Shown here: piece after piece, positions 1 to 12,458 of the stretch
Position numbering within the stretch: the first letter of the stretch is position 1
How the letters are laid out: each line of letters opens with the position of its first letter
Assembly (NCBI GenBank): GCA_007121555.1
Contig: SKKH01000100.1
Span: 31,952 to 95,951 of the forward strand
Length of the DNA stretch: 64,000 nt
DNA from: Gemmatimonadota bacterium
GTDB taxonomy: Bacteria; Gemmatimonadota; Gemmatimonadetes; Longimicrobiales; Gaopeijiaceae
Direction of reading: 5' to 3'
The notes under the pieces: model-generated
Database searches by the model: none
Seen by the model: the letters and a program-made list of their open reading frames with translations, nothing else
Told to the model about the DNA's origin: nothing
Translations under genes and position numbers: made by a program

Positions 1-407
1 TGCGGACCGTGATCGAACTGAAGAAGCGGTGGAGGAGTCGGCGCATGGAGACCGGGTGTGGGAGGGCCGGAGGCTGCGGTCACGGATCGAGACCGGGGCT
101 GGGGCCGGAGTCGAGGCCTGGGTCGGGCGCGGGGTTGGAGGTTGAATGCCAGCCTTCGCCGGGAGCCCGAACGGACCGACGGTCCGTCGTCTGGAATCCT
201 GAACCGGAGCGAAGGGTCGGTGGTACTCGATCCCGAATCGACGTCTGTGGCCGATTCACCTCCCGCCCCATGCACCCCCGCTGTCCGACCGGGGGTGTCC
301 ACCATTCAATTTCCGGCCCTTCATGTCAATGTCTCCCGACACGGGGTTGCGCCTCGGACGCCGTTCCTGAGTCCGTTCCCCTGCCCGGGAGCGCCGTCTG
401 GAACCGC

Positions 408-1751
408 TCAGGTCCGGAGGAGTTCCCGAGAAGCGGACGCCGTCCCTCCGCAGCACCCCGCCTCCGGCAGGTCCGAGGAGCAGACCCCGGTTTCGGGAAG
501 GGTGAGTCGGACCTCCCGGGCCGACGCCATGTCTCCTGTGAGGCCCGCCACCACGGAGCGGACCTGCTCGTAGCCCGTGAGCATGAGAAAGGTGGGCGCT
601 CGACCGTAACTCTTCATCCCCACGACATACGCGTCTGGCTCGGGGTGCTTCAGCTCCTCATAGCCGTGGGGGCGGACGGTCCCGCAGCTGTGCAGGTTCG
701 GATCGATCATGGGGGCCAAGCGAACGGGAGCCTCCAGCGAGGGGTCGAGCTCGATGCGCAGCTCCCGAAGGAGAGAGAGGTCGGGCCTGAAGCCGGTGGT
801 GGCCACAATCCGGTCCACCGATCGGATGAGCCGATCTCCTTCTCCCTGGATCTCTAGCCGTCCGTCTCCGTCGGTGTGCACGGACTGGGTCCGGAAGCTC
901 GTTACGAACGCCACCTGACCTGAGTCGACGAGGCCCTTGAGCCGGGCCCCCAGCTTTCCCCTTGCGGGAAGGGCATCCCGCGTGCCTCCACCGAACATGA
1001 GCCCGGGCTCGTCGCGCCGGACGGCCCACAGGACCTCGGTCGTCGGCTCAGCCTCGCGAAGCCGAACCAGGTCCAGAATCACGTTGAAGGCGGAATGCCC
1101 ACTGCCGATCACGAGAATCCGACGTCCGGCATACTCCTCGCGGTCCCGGGCGAGGACATCGGGGATCCCGTAGTCGATCCGGTCGTCGTGCTCCTGTTCG
1201 CCGGGCACGGGGAGTCCGCCGGCGCCGATGGGGTTGGGGGTCGTCCAGGTTCCCGAGGCGTCGATCACCGCCCGGACCAGGCACCGTTCTGTGATTCCGT
1301 CCGCCCCGCGGGTGATCACCTGGAAGGGGGTGTCGCTCCGACCCGAGTTCTTCACCTTGTCCATTCCCTGCCGGGAGACGCCCACGACGGTGCGTCGAAA
1401 CCGGATGTGGGGTCGGAGGGCGGGGTGGTCGCCGAGGGGCTCGAGAAGCACTTCCACCAACTCCCTTCCAGTGGGCAGGTGCTCCGGATCGGGTCGTGCC
1501 CATCCCTGTCTCTGCAGGAGGCCTGCGGCCACCGGATCGATCAGATACTTCCAGGGAGAGAAGAGTCGGACGTGGCTCCACTCCCGGACGCTGGTCCCCA
1601 CCGTGGGACCCGCCTCGAAGAGGAGCGGAGTCTCTCCGGCTTCCAGCAGGTGGGCTGCGGCGACGAGGCCGATGGGCCCGGCCCCGATCACCGCCACCGG
1701 GAGGGAGGAGGTGGAAGCGGGAGGTCTCGGGCGATGGGAGTTCGTGGACAT
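408..1751 (-). CDS. FAD/NAD(P)-binding flavoprotein monooxygenase, ArsO-like
   Basis: N-terminal VAVIGAGPIGLVAAAHLLEAG dinucleotide fold and second ILVIGSGHSAFN motif; C-terminal Cys tail PETGVCSSDLPEAGCCGG resembling flavoproteins found in ars loci. Confidence 0.8.
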   Translation of the reverse strand: MSTNSHRPRPPASTSSLPVAVIGAGPIGLVAAAHLLEAGETPLLFEAGPTVGTSVREWSHVRLFSPWKYLIDPVAAGLLQRQGWARPDPEHLPTGRELVEVLLEPLGDHPALRPHIRFRRTVVGVSRQGMDKVKNSGRSDTPFQVITRGADGITERCLVRAVIDASGTWTTPNPIGAGGLPVPGEQEHDDRIDYGIPDVLARDREEYAGRRILVIGSGHSAFNVILDLVRLREAEPTTEVLWAVRRDEPGLMFGGGTRDALPARGKLGARLKGLVDSGQVAFVTSFRTQSVHTDGDGRLEIQGEGDRLIRSVDRIVATTGFRPDLSLLRELRIELDPSLEAPVRLAPMIDPNLHSCGTVRPHGYEELKHPEPDAYVVGMKSYGRAPTFLMLTGYEQVRSVVAGLTGDMASAREVRLTLPETGVCSSDLPEAGCCGGTASASRELLRT

Positions 1752-1787
1752 GGTCGCGTAGTGAGTCGTCGGAGGAATGGTTCGGGG

Positions 1788-2306
1788 TCAGCCGATCGTG
1801 CAGCAGGTGCCGCCAGTCGTCTCGATACCGGCCGCCTGTGTGTGGGCCAACTCGCCGATGAGACGGGCCATGGCCTGTCTCACCTCGGGAGGAAAGTCGG
1901 AGAGCAGTCGAGCCTCCCGGGCGAGGATATCCGCTTCGATGGTGTCCACCAGCGCCTCTCCGGCCGGGGTGACCTCCAGGCGCAGGGCCCGGCCGTCGTC
2001 CGGGTCCTGCGTCCGACGCACGTAGCCCTTCCTCTCGAGCGCGGAGACCACCCGGCTGGTCGTACTCTTGTCGAGGTAGAGGGTCGCCGCCAAGGTCGTC
2101 TGGCTCATGGGGCCCACGTCCACCAACTGCTCCAGCGCGTAGCACTGGGTCACGGAGACGTCGTGGCAGCAGATCCGGTCGCGGTCCCGGAACTGGTACA
2201 CCCGGAGGAGTTGCCGGAGGGCATCGTGGACGGCGGCAGTGTCGTCCCGGAGCGCCGGGTCCTGCTCGAGGACCGGGTCGTGCCAGGCGGAGGTCTGGTT
2301 CTTCAT
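1788..2306 (-). CDS. MarR-family winged-helix regulator with CC/C motif and C-terminal CC
   Basis: LYLDKSTTSRVVSALERKGYVRRTQDPDDGRALRLEVTPAG is a typical MarR wHTH; ICCHDVSVTQC and GGTCCTIG cysteines; start set at MKNQTSAW. Confidence 0.85.
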   Translation of the reverse strand: MKNQTSAWHDPVLEQDPALRDDTAAVHDALRQLLRVYQFRDRDRICCHDVSVTQCYALEQLVDVGPMSQTTLAATLYLDKSTTSRVVSALERKGYVRRTQDPDDGRALRLEVTPAGEALVDTIEADILAREARLLSDFPPEVRQAMARLIGELAHTQAAGIETTGGTCCTIG

Positions 2307-2398
2307 GAGCACCCCACCAGAAAACGGTTGAAGAAGCACAGGGACCACCGGGACGGGATCTCCCGGTCACGGGCATGGCGAGTCGCTGCCCCGGCGTA

Positions 2399-2419
2399 AT
2401 AGATGCACGTGACAACTAT
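2399..2419. promoter_or_regulatory. Candidate MarR operator: ATAGaTG-N7-CAaCTAT inverted repeat
   Basis: atagatgcacgtgacaactat, 6 of 7 positions pair between arms; lies between the divergent MarR and aldo/keto reductase genes. Confidence 0.4.
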
Positions 2420-2599
2420 ATGGCCGCCGGCTCAGGTCGTCAATCCCGGAGATCACCCTTCCAGGGGCGCGTCAGGACCTCCCCTCCTATATTGTCCCAT
2501 GAGTCGGAACGGGGGCTTGATCCCATGGACAGGACGCGCCCTGTCCGCTCCTGCATCGCCCATCCTATCGCTCGGAGGTCCTCGGTGAGCTTCTCCTCG

Positions 2600-3538
2600 A
2601 TGTCCCGCAGGGACGCTGTTCGTCTGGGAACCCTGGCCACCGCTGGCCTGGCCCTCCGCCCCCTTCTCCCGTGGATCGGGCAGGACCGACCCCGACTCGA
2701 CCCCATCACCAAACCCATCCCTTCGACAGGGGAGAGGATTCCGGTGATCGGACTGGGTACGAACCAGTACAGTGTCGACACGTCGGCGGAGATGGCTCAG
2801 CTCCAGGAGGTCCTGGAGACCATGGCGGAGCTGGGGGGCTCGGTGATCGATACGGCCCGGGTCTATGGGCGCGCGGAAGAGGTGATCGGCGAGTTGCTGA
2901 ACCGGATGGGCAACAGGGAGCAGTATTTCATTGCCACCAAGACGCCCATCCGTGGCGAACTGCGCTCTCCCGACGAAGAACTCCAGACCTCCTTCGACCA
3001 GCTCGGGATCGAGGTGCTCGACCTCATGCTCATCCACAACCTCCACGGGACCAACGAGCTCATGCCCGGCTTCATCCGGTGGAAGGAGGACGGGCGGATC
3101 CGGTACATCGGGATGAGCACCTCGGTGGAGTCCCAGTACGCGGCCCAGATGGAGGGGATGAGGCGGTATCCGCTGGACTTCATCCAGGTGGACTACTCCA
3201 TCGCGAATCGGGGGGCTGCCGACGAGATCCTCCCCCTGGCCGAGGATCTGGGGATCGCGGTGCTCGTGAACGTGCCCTTCGGTGGGCGGGGCGAGGGGGC
3301 CGCCGCCACCTTCGGTCGAGTGGCCGACCAGGAGCTCCCGGGCTGGGCTGCGGAGATCGACGCGGAGAGCTGGGCCCAGGTCTTCCTCAAGTACGTGGTC
3401 TCCCACCCGGCCGTCACCGCGGCCATCCCCGGCACGACCCAGGCGCGCCACATGATCGACAACCAGGGGGCCGGCCGGGGTCGCCTCCCCGACGCGGCCC
3501 TGCGTCGGGAGATTGAGCGGTTCTGGGACGCTCTCTGA
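2600..3538 (+). CDS. Aldo/keto reductase with Tat-like signal
   Basis: MSRRDAVRLGTLATAGLALRPLLPW signal; IPVIGLGTNQYS, IDTARVYGRAEEVIGE, LDLMLIHN, GRIRYIGMS AKR motifs; start uncertain (2525, 2585 or 2600). Confidence 0.85.
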   Translation: MSRRDAVRLGTLATAGLALRPLLPWIGQDRPRLDPITKPIPSTGERIPVIGLGTNQYSVDTSAEMAQLQEVLETMAELGGSVIDTARVYGRAEEVIGELLNRMGNREQYFIATKTPIRGELRSPDEELQTSFDQLGIEVLDLMLIHNLHGTNELMPGFIRWKEDGRIRYIGMSTSVESQYAAQMEGMRRYPLDFIQVDYSIANRGAADEILPLAEDLGIAVLVNVPFGGRGEGAAATFGRVADQELPGWAAEIDAESWAQVFLKYVVSHPAVTAAIPGTTQARHMIDNQGAGRGRLPDAALRREIERFWDAL

Positions 3539-3563
3539 CTCACCACAGCCTTCGATCGGATGG

Positions 3564-4229
3564 CTAGACGAAGAGCGTCAGGGCCCCGGTGAGGATCAGC
3601 GCCACGGCCCAGATTCGATCCAGGTCGATCCAGAGGGGCCGGAGAAGCCGGAGTCCCAGCCAGTGTACTACCAGGACTGCAATGGCTCCGGTGACGACCA
3701 TGTAGCTGACGGTGTGGATCAGCACGGTCATTCCGGCCTGCATCAGCTCCGTATTCACGCTCGAAGCCACGGCCACATGAGCGTGTGGGGAGTGGGGACG
3801 TCCTTGCGCCGTCCCCATCGATGCCCCGGCCATGAAGAGGGGGAGAACCATGAGACCCGCTCCGTGAGCCGACGCCATCAGGAACGACCAGATGGTCAGG
3901 TCGCGGGACCCTACCCGCATGCCTCCCCACCTCGGGTGGCCTCCGCGGAAGAGTCTCACGAGCCCATATCCCACCAGGAATGCGCCGATCCCGAACTTGA
4001 GCATTCTCGACGGGACGGCCAGTCCGAGTCCCAGAACGAGCAGGACAACGAGGCCCACCGCCAGGGCGTGACCCAGGGCGAGAGGGGCCAGGGCCCCCCA
4101 CGCTGCTGAACTGCGGCCCTCCTGCATTCCGAGGGCCGCAGCGAAGAGCCATCCCATCCCGGGATTGAGGCCGTGGAGCGCACCGAGAAGCGCCAGCCCC
4201 ACCCACGGCCATAGTTCGGGGCCGCTCAT
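3564..4229 (-). CDS. Polytopic membrane protein, possible transporter or metal-handling protein
   Basis: Multiple hydrophobic helices, HGLNPGMGW and His-containing GRPHSPHAHV loop; start overlaps the SBP56 stop (ATGA). Confidence 0.7.
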   Translation of the reverse strand: MSGPELWPWVGLALLGALHGLNPGMGWLFAAALGMQEGRSSAAWGALAPLALGHALAVGLVVLLVLGLGLAVPSRMLKFGIGAFLVGYGLVRLFRGGHPRWGGMRVGSRDLTIWSFLMASAHGAGLMVLPLFMAGASMGTAQGRPHSPHAHVAVASSVNTELMQAGMTVLIHTVSYMVVTGAIAVLVVHWLGLRLLRPLWIDLDRIWAVALILTGALTLFV

Positions 4230-5635
4230 GGAAAGCAGAAGGAGTCGGAGGAGGCGTCTCCACCCTGGAGCCGAACCTGGTGAGGCCGGATCCCCGTTTC
4301 GGTCTCCAGAAAGAAGCGCTGGTCCAGCGAAAAGGTGCCGTCCGTTCCGTTGGTGGCCAGGGCCATCCAGCCGCGGATTCCCTCCGGATAGAACTGGGCA
4401 TCCCACGGCGAATAGAGGGAGTTCGTCACGTAGACCCGCTGTCCGTCGCGGCTTACCTCCACCATCTGGGGACCGCCGTTCAATTCCCGTGACTCATCGT
4501 TGGGGTGACCCGTCCTGCGCACGATCCCCCCGAGCCGGAGGGAGCCGGTCTTTTTCGGGTGAAAGGGATCGGAGACATCGAAGCGGAGGAGCTCCCCCGT
4601 GCCCCAGCAGGAGACGTAGAGCGTCCGGTCGTCGAGTGAGAGGTTCAGGTCCGTGATGAGGGGCGGGACCGCGCCGAATCCCTTCAGCAGGGGAGGGAGG
4701 AGACCCGGATCGGCCGGCTCCGCAGGGATCTCGATCACCTTGCGCACCGCCCATCGGCTCCTGCCGTTCCTCCCCTCGCGATACCAGAGCCAGACGGAGG
4801 CCGAAAGGTCCTCCAGCGAGATCACCACTCCGGCGAACCCATAGGCCTTTCCCGGATTGCGAGCTGGACGGAGTTCGAGGGTCATCTGGTACTGGGCACC
4901 CAGCTCCAGCGTCTGGACGTGGCGGCGGCGCCGGAGGTCCCAGACATGGAGGGCATTGCCATACTTGCCGCCGAGCAGGAGTTCGGGATCCAGACCGTTC
5001 CGGACCATCTTCGGGGTCCCCCATTCACTGGTCACCACGGTGTCCTGACCGAGATGCCACGCAAAGTCATAGCTGAGGAACTGGGGCCCCCGATCCAGCT
5101 CCCACGCTCCTCGGGGTTCGAAGGTCTCGTGGTCCAGTACGAAGATGCCGCCGGGCCCATCGCCGTCAGGCGCGCCCAATCCGTTCAGGTAGACTCCATC
5201 CGGCCCGCAGTGTACGGAATGGGGAGCCGAGTACCCGGTGCGCTCCATCAGCTCCTCCGGCTCGATCATCTTCACGAGACGGGGGGACCTGGGATCCGGC
5301 CGGGTATCAAGGACATGAATGCGGGAGGAATGGATCCCCGGAAGGATCAGGTAGCGCCGCTCCACATGGGCATGGGGGGCCCAGGGGCAGAGGTGGGAGC
5401 TGCAGGCGTTCCAGCCGAAGTGGTGCAGTTCGTCGCCGGGGAAGGGCATCTCGACCCTGCCGACCATGGTCCCATAGGCGTCTGAGCCAGGGTCGACATC
5501 AACGACCCCCAGCGCGTCGGGGCGGCCGTCGTTCGCGGCGTTGAGGAGAGCCACGTAGGCCAGGGTCTCGCGAGGCGCGGAGGCGGCGAGCCGCGGGGAG
5601 GGATAGAACGTCGGGTCCGGTCGGAAGGGGGACAT
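4226..5635 (-). CDS. Selenium-binding protein SBP56 / methanethiol oxidase family
   Basis: HHFGWNACSSHLCPW, LILPGIHSSRIHVLDTRPDPRSPRLVKMIEPEEL, DFAWHLGQDTVVTSEWGTPKMV, LDDRTLYVSCWGTGELLRFDVSDPFHPK. Confidence 0.93.
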   Translation of the reverse strand: MSPFRPDPTFYPSPRLAASAPRETLAYVALLNAANDGRPDALGVVDVDPGSDAYGTMVGRVEMPFPGDELHHFGWNACSSHLCPWAPHAHVERRYLILPGIHSSRIHVLDTRPDPRSPRLVKMIEPEELMERTGYSAPHSVHCGPDGVYLNGLGAPDGDGPGGIFVLDHETFEPRGAWELDRGPQFLSYDFAWHLGQDTVVTSEWGTPKMVRNGLDPELLLGGKYGNALHVWDLRRRRHVQTLELGAQYQMTLELRPARNPGKAYGFAGVVISLEDLSASVWLWYREGRNGRSRWAVRKVIEIPAEPADPGLLPPLLKGFGAVPPLITDLNLSLDDRTLYVSCWGTGELLRFDVSDPFHPKKTGSLRLGGIVRRTGHPNDESRELNGGPQMVEVSRDGQRVYVTNSLYSPWDAQFYPEGIRGWMALATNGTDGTFSLDQRFFLETETGIRPHQVRLQGGDASSDSFCFP

Positions 5636-5742
5636 GAGAGCATCTCCGGGTGAAGTCGTGAGGGTGGCCTTCCTCAGCGATTGCGGGAGAATGCCGTCCA
5701 ACCGGACATCGAGGAGCAGCGACCGGCCAATCCCCCGGTCTC

Positions 5743-8388
<2,646 letters not shown>

Positions 8389-8397
8389 GGGAAGGGA

Positions 8398-9006
8398 TCA
8401 CGGGGGGGCCGCGTGTGATCCGGGGTTGTCGGATCCAGACGTCCCCTCCCCTGAAATGTAGAGGAGCAGCCAGGCCCGGGCCTTGACCCAGTCCCGCCGC
8501 ACAGTGCGCTCGGAGAGGCCGAGCGCCATCGCGATATCGGCCTCCACCATCCCACCGAACACCCGACACTCCACCACCATGCGCTGCCGGGGCTCCAGCG
8601 ACTCCAGGGCCTCGTGGAGGGCGAGGATCTCGTGCGTCTCATCGCCGGGGACACCCATGAGCTCATCGTGGAGGGTGGCACGGATCCACCCTCCTTCGCG
8701 CTTGTGAGCCGCCCGGGCGCGGGCATGGTCCACCAGGACCTGCCGCATGGCCCGGGCCGCGATGGCCAGGAAGTGGGCCCGATCTCGGGCATCGAGGCGT
8801 TGGCTCGGGGCGAGCTTCAGGTAGGCCTCGTGGACGAGATCGGTGGGCGTCAGGGTGTGGCCCTGCGCTTCCCGGCGGAGTTGTGCGTCGGCCAGCCTCC
8901 GAAGGTGTTGGTAGACCAGTGGGAAGACCCGGGCGAGCGCGTCGGCGTCTCCGTCCCCGGCGGAACGAAGGAGTCGGGTCACTTCCCCGGCGACGGAAGG
9001 GTCCAT
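8398..9006 (-). CDS. ECF-type RNA polymerase sigma factor (TIGR02999-like)
   Basis: ADALARVFPLVYQHLRRLADAQLRRE, TDLVHEAYLKL, VDHARARAAHKR, ERTVRRDWVKARAWL. Confidence 0.92.
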   Translation of the reverse strand: MDPSVAGEVTRLLRSAGDGDADALARVFPLVYQHLRRLADAQLRREAQGHTLTPTDLVHEAYLKLAPSQRLDARDRAHFLAIAARAMRQVLVDHARARAAHKREGGWIRATLHDELMGVPGDETHEILALHEALESLEPRQRMVVECRVFGGMVEADIAMALGLSERTVRRDWVKARAWLLLYISGEGTSGSDNPGSHAAPP

Positions 9007-9504
9007 GGAACGGCACCGGAAAGGGAGATCACCTGCCTCCGAAAGTATGCATCCATCCGAAGCATTCGTCGAGCCCCGGATGTCCGCTTCGCGACTGCTC
9101 TTCCGCAGAGCGGTATACAGCCAGCCCGAAGGGTGGCGCCGGGATCGGTGGCCGCCGGGTCGAAGGGCGCAGCAGGGACGACCTGTTTACCTCGAAGTAC
9201 GAGAGAGGAGTGGGGTCATGAGCATGGTGGGAGAGGAGATATGGCAGGTTCCTCACGGGCGCCCAAGGATCTTCGGCGGACCCTGGTCACCGCAAGGTCA
9301 CCGGATTCGGGATCTTCTGGCTCGAAGCCTGGTTTCTTTCGAATGGTCGGGCCTCGTGAGGCCGGAAAGGAGGGTGCCCGGACTCGGGTCGATCAAGGGC
9401 GTGGCGGCCTCTGCGGGAGAATGAGCCATGGTGGCCCAGCTCTTTCGCCGCGCACTCGCCGGTGTCCTGGACTCGTGGGTGAGTCCGTTGGAGAGGGTTT
9501 TCGC

Positions 9505-11307
9505 ATGAACGGGTTCTCCTGGCCCACGCTCGCTGCTTCTGCGAGGAGGATCCCGGGTCAACTCCGGAGCCGAGGGGTCTTCAGGGCGGGCCTTGCCTAT
9601 CTTGTTGCCTCCGGGGTGATCGTCCAGGTATCCGCCGCCACCTTTCCAGCCCTCACGATCCCGACCTGGGTCCTCAGCCTGGAGATCCTGTTTCTGGCCC
9701 TGGGGTTCCCGGTGGCGGTCGGGGTGGCGTGGAGCTTCGGGGTCCCTCCGCAAACCAGAGACTGGCTCGGAATGGCCACGCTCGATCATGGGGGCGGGGG
9801 GGATCCTTCCTTCTCACCCCGCGCGCCATGGGGGTCCGGTCACGGGACCGTTCGCGCGAGCGACGCTCCTGGGTCCAGCACGAAGCGTTCGCCCGCCGCA
9901 CCGGCCATCGCCGCGCTTCCCTTCCTGGACCGGAGTCCCGACGGGAGCCATCAGTTCCTTGGCGATGGGGTGGCTGACGAACTGATCGGAGTACTGGCTC
10001 GCATGCCGGGGCTGCGAGTGGTCGCCCGTACCTCCTCCTTCGGGTTCCGCGACGGAGTCGCAGATGTTCGCGAGATCGCCCACCGGCTGGGGGTGGACTT
10101 CCTGCTGGAGGGAAGTGTTCGCGTGGTTGGGGACCGCATGCGAATGACGGCCCAGCTCATCGAGGCGAGGGCTGGGACGGTGGTGTGGGCCGGGAGCTGT
10201 GAGCGGACTCTGGTGGACCTCATCGAGGTTCAGCAAGGGCTGGCACGAGAGGTGGTAGGTGCACTCTGTCAACATCTGGGACAGTCCTTCTGCCCCCCGA
10301 ACGACCTCCCGGGTCGGTCCGGAGGAGGCTCCGATAATCCGACGGCGCACAAACTCTACCTCCGCGGTCGTGCGCGCTGGAATGAACGGACTCCTCACGC
10401 CTTGCGGCAGGCGATCCGATACTTCGAGCGGGCTCTGGCCCTGGACCCCCTTTTTGCGCAGGCTCACGCCGGAATCGCTGACGCAAACTCCATCCTCACC
10501 GAACACGGTATCGTTCCTCCATCCGAGGGCCTTGCCAGGGCACGCCTGGCAGCGGCCGAGGCGATCCGCCTCGCTCCCGATCTGTCGGAAGCGCGCATGG
10601 CCGAGGCCCTCGTCCGCCAGCTCGAGGGCGACTGGGCGGGAGCGGCGGGGGAGTTTCGAGCCGCCATCGCACTGAACCCAGCGTTGGCGCCGGCACGCCA
10701 GCGTCTGGCGCTGCTTCTGGCCTGGACAGGTCGACCCGACGAAGCCCGGGAGGTCATCAGGGACGCTCTCGCCATCGACCCCCTATCCCCTGCGGTGGCC
10801 GTGTCGGAGGGATGGATCGAGTACTACGCCCGAGACCTGGATCTCGCTCAGCGGCGGCTCGGGGAAGCGGTGGAGGAGTATCCGTGGCTGGAAAGCGCCC
10901 GATGCGGGCTCGGGCTGGTTCACCTCTCCCGCGGGGATCCGGCGCAGGCGGTGGAGGTGCTCCAGCGGGCGCCTGAGGGCGGGGCTCCCTCCAGTGCGCA
11001 GACCGCCCTCCTGAGTCATGCCCTGGCCCGATCGGGCCGCGTTGCGGACGCGCTGGAGCGGGTCGATGCCCCTGCGAGTGAGGGAGGTTTCGCTTCCTTC
11101 TCCCCCTATTACCGTGCCGTGGTCCACCTCGGGTTCGGAGAGCGGGAGCAAGCGTTGGCGGCACTGGAGGAGGCCGTGGCGGAGGGAGCACCCCAGCGAG
11201 CCTACCTCGGGGTCGAACCCATCTTCGATCCGCTCAGGGGGCTCCCCCGGTTCACTCGCATCCTCGAGGAGTGTGGCTTCACACCTCGAGCATTCCAGGA
11301 CCGGTGA
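9505..11307 (+). CDS. Membrane-anchored TolB-like/FlgO-type domain plus TPR protein
   Basis: GVFRAGLAYLVASGVIVQV membrane anchor; IAALPFLDRSPDGSHQFLGDGVADELIGVLARMPGLRVVARTSSF; C-terminal TPRs. Confidence 0.85.
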   Translation: MNGFSWPTLAASARRIPGQLRSRGVFRAGLAYLVASGVIVQVSAATFPALTIPTWVLSLEILFLALGFPVAVGVAWSFGVPPQTRDWLGMATLDHGGGGDPSFSPRAPWGSGHGTVRASDAPGSSTKRSPAAPAIAALPFLDRSPDGSHQFLGDGVADELIGVLARMPGLRVVARTSSFGFRDGVADVREIAHRLGVDFLLEGSVRVVGDRMRMTAQLIEARAGTVVWAGSCERTLVDLIEVQQGLAREVVGALCQHLGQSFCPPNDLPGRSGGGSDNPTAHKLYLRGRARWNERTPHALRQAIRYFERALALDPLFAQAHAGIADANSILTEHGIVPPSEGLARARLAAAEAIRLAPDLSEARMAEALVRQLEGDWAGAAGEFRAAIALNPALAPARQRLALLLAWTGRPDEAREVIRDALAIDPLSPAVAVSEGWIEYYARDLDLAQRRLGEAVEEYPWLESARCGLGLVHLSRGDPAQAVEVLQRAPEGGAPSSAQTALLSHALARSGRVADALERVDAPASEGGFASFSPYYRAVVHLGFGEREQALAALEEAVAEGAPQRAYLGVEPIFDPLRGLPRFTRILEECGFTPRAFQDR

Positions 11308-11309
11308 CG

Positions 11310-12458
11310 TCAACGGCCGCTTCGGGCTTCGTCCTCGACGTGAAAGATTTCGCGAGAGCCGAACCCCTTGATGTCAAGTTCGCCCATCGGGCGGACCACG
11401 AAGTCGTCGCGAATCCGTTCCGCCGTCTCGGGCCCGATCAGGATCTGCATGGGCTCGCACTGCTGTTCGAGGCGTGCGGCCAGATTCACAGCGGGCCCGA
11501 AGATGTCGTAGACGTATTTCTGGACTCCTACGATGGAGCCGATCACCGGCCCGGTCCCCATTCCGATCCGGCAGAGCCACCGATGATGGGAGGCTCGGTT
11601 CCGCTTCTCGAGAAAGCGCCGCATGCGAAGGGCTGCATGGGCGAGATTTCGCGCGTGATCCGGATCCGGCTCGGGGACCCCAGCGACAGCCATGTAGGCA
11701 TCGCCGATGGTCTTGATCCGCTCACACCGAAAGTGTTCGACGATGCGGTCGAACGACGAGAAGATGTCGTTCAATTCGGCGATCAGGGCGCTGGGATCGC
11801 GGGAGATGGCCATCTCGGTAAACCCGACGAAGTCGAGCATGAGGACCGAGGCGGACGAATATGACCGGGGTGTGGTCGTGCCGGAGTCGAGGAGTTCGTC
11901 GTAGACGGAACGCGGCATGATGTTGAGGAGGAGCTTCTCGGCCCGGACCTTCTCCTGTTCCAGGTCCCGGGCCTGGCGTTCCATCATCCGGCTGTACGAG
12001 TCGAGCATGTACTCCGCTTCCTTCTGTCGGACGATGCTGGTTCCCTCGACAAGCACCACGGGCCGAGCATCGATCTCGGCACCGCGGAACTCGAGGGCGA
12101 TGGGGATAGGACGAGGACCCGAACTGGCCTCGGCTTCGAGTCGGTAGGGCCGACCCCGGGAGATCCGGTCGGCAAGACGCGCAGAGTCCAGGTGGGAAAG
12201 CCGACGGGGAAGGGTGTCGCTCGGGTTCAGTCCGTTGGTGGCTCCCGGCACGGACTCGCCAGGAGGTCCCGGGGCCTCGGTGGGATCGGGCAGGAGACCG
12301 TCCCCAGTGTCCTCGGCATGCCCGACGATGCACCCTCCCGGTGGAAACCACTGGTGAAAGCGTGGGTTCTCGAAGATCAGTTGCAGGGTGTCGGCACGGG
12401 CCACAGCGACAGCCGTATGAAGGCTGTCCACCACGGAGCGCTCAACTGCTCGAATCAT
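11310..12458 (-). CDS. Class III adenylate/guanylate cyclase with N-terminal PAS-like region
   Basis: VLMLDFVGFTEMA, RIKTIGDAYMAVAGVPEP, RIGMGTGPVIGSIVGVQKYVYDIFGPAVNLAARLEQ; start ATG at 12458. Confidence 0.92.
   Translation of the reverse strand: MIRAVERSVVDSLHTAVAVARADTLQLIFENPRFHQWFPPGGCIVGHAEDTGDGLLPDPTEAPGPPGESVPGATNGLNPSDTLPRRLSHLDSARLADRISRGRPYRLEAEASSGPRPIPIALEFRGAEIDARPVVLVEGTSIVRQKEAEYMLDSYSRMMERQARDLEQEKVRAEKLLLNIMPRSVYDELLDSGTTTPRSYSSASVLMLDFVGFTEMAISRDPSALIAELNDIFSSFDRIVEHFRCERIKTIGDAYMAVAGVPEPDPDHARNLAHAALRMRRFLEKRNRASHHRWLCRIGMGTGPVIGSIVGVQKYVYDIFGPAVNLAARLEQQCEPMQILIGPETAERIRDDFVVRPMGELDIKGFGSREIFHVEDEARSGR

Noticed and set aside
9-857. 282-aa plus-strand ORF at window start
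   Set aside because: Overlaps the flavoprotein 3' half in antisense; low-complexity Arg/Gly/Pro content; no family motifs.
1095-2399. 434-aa plus-strand ORF
   Set aside because: Antisense to the ArsO-like flavoprotein and MarR gene; no recognisable domains.
8614-9504. N-terminal extension of the TolB-like/TPR ORF
   Set aside because: Upstream part is antisense to the ECF sigma gene and intergenic DNA; the membrane-anchor start at 9505 fits the family.
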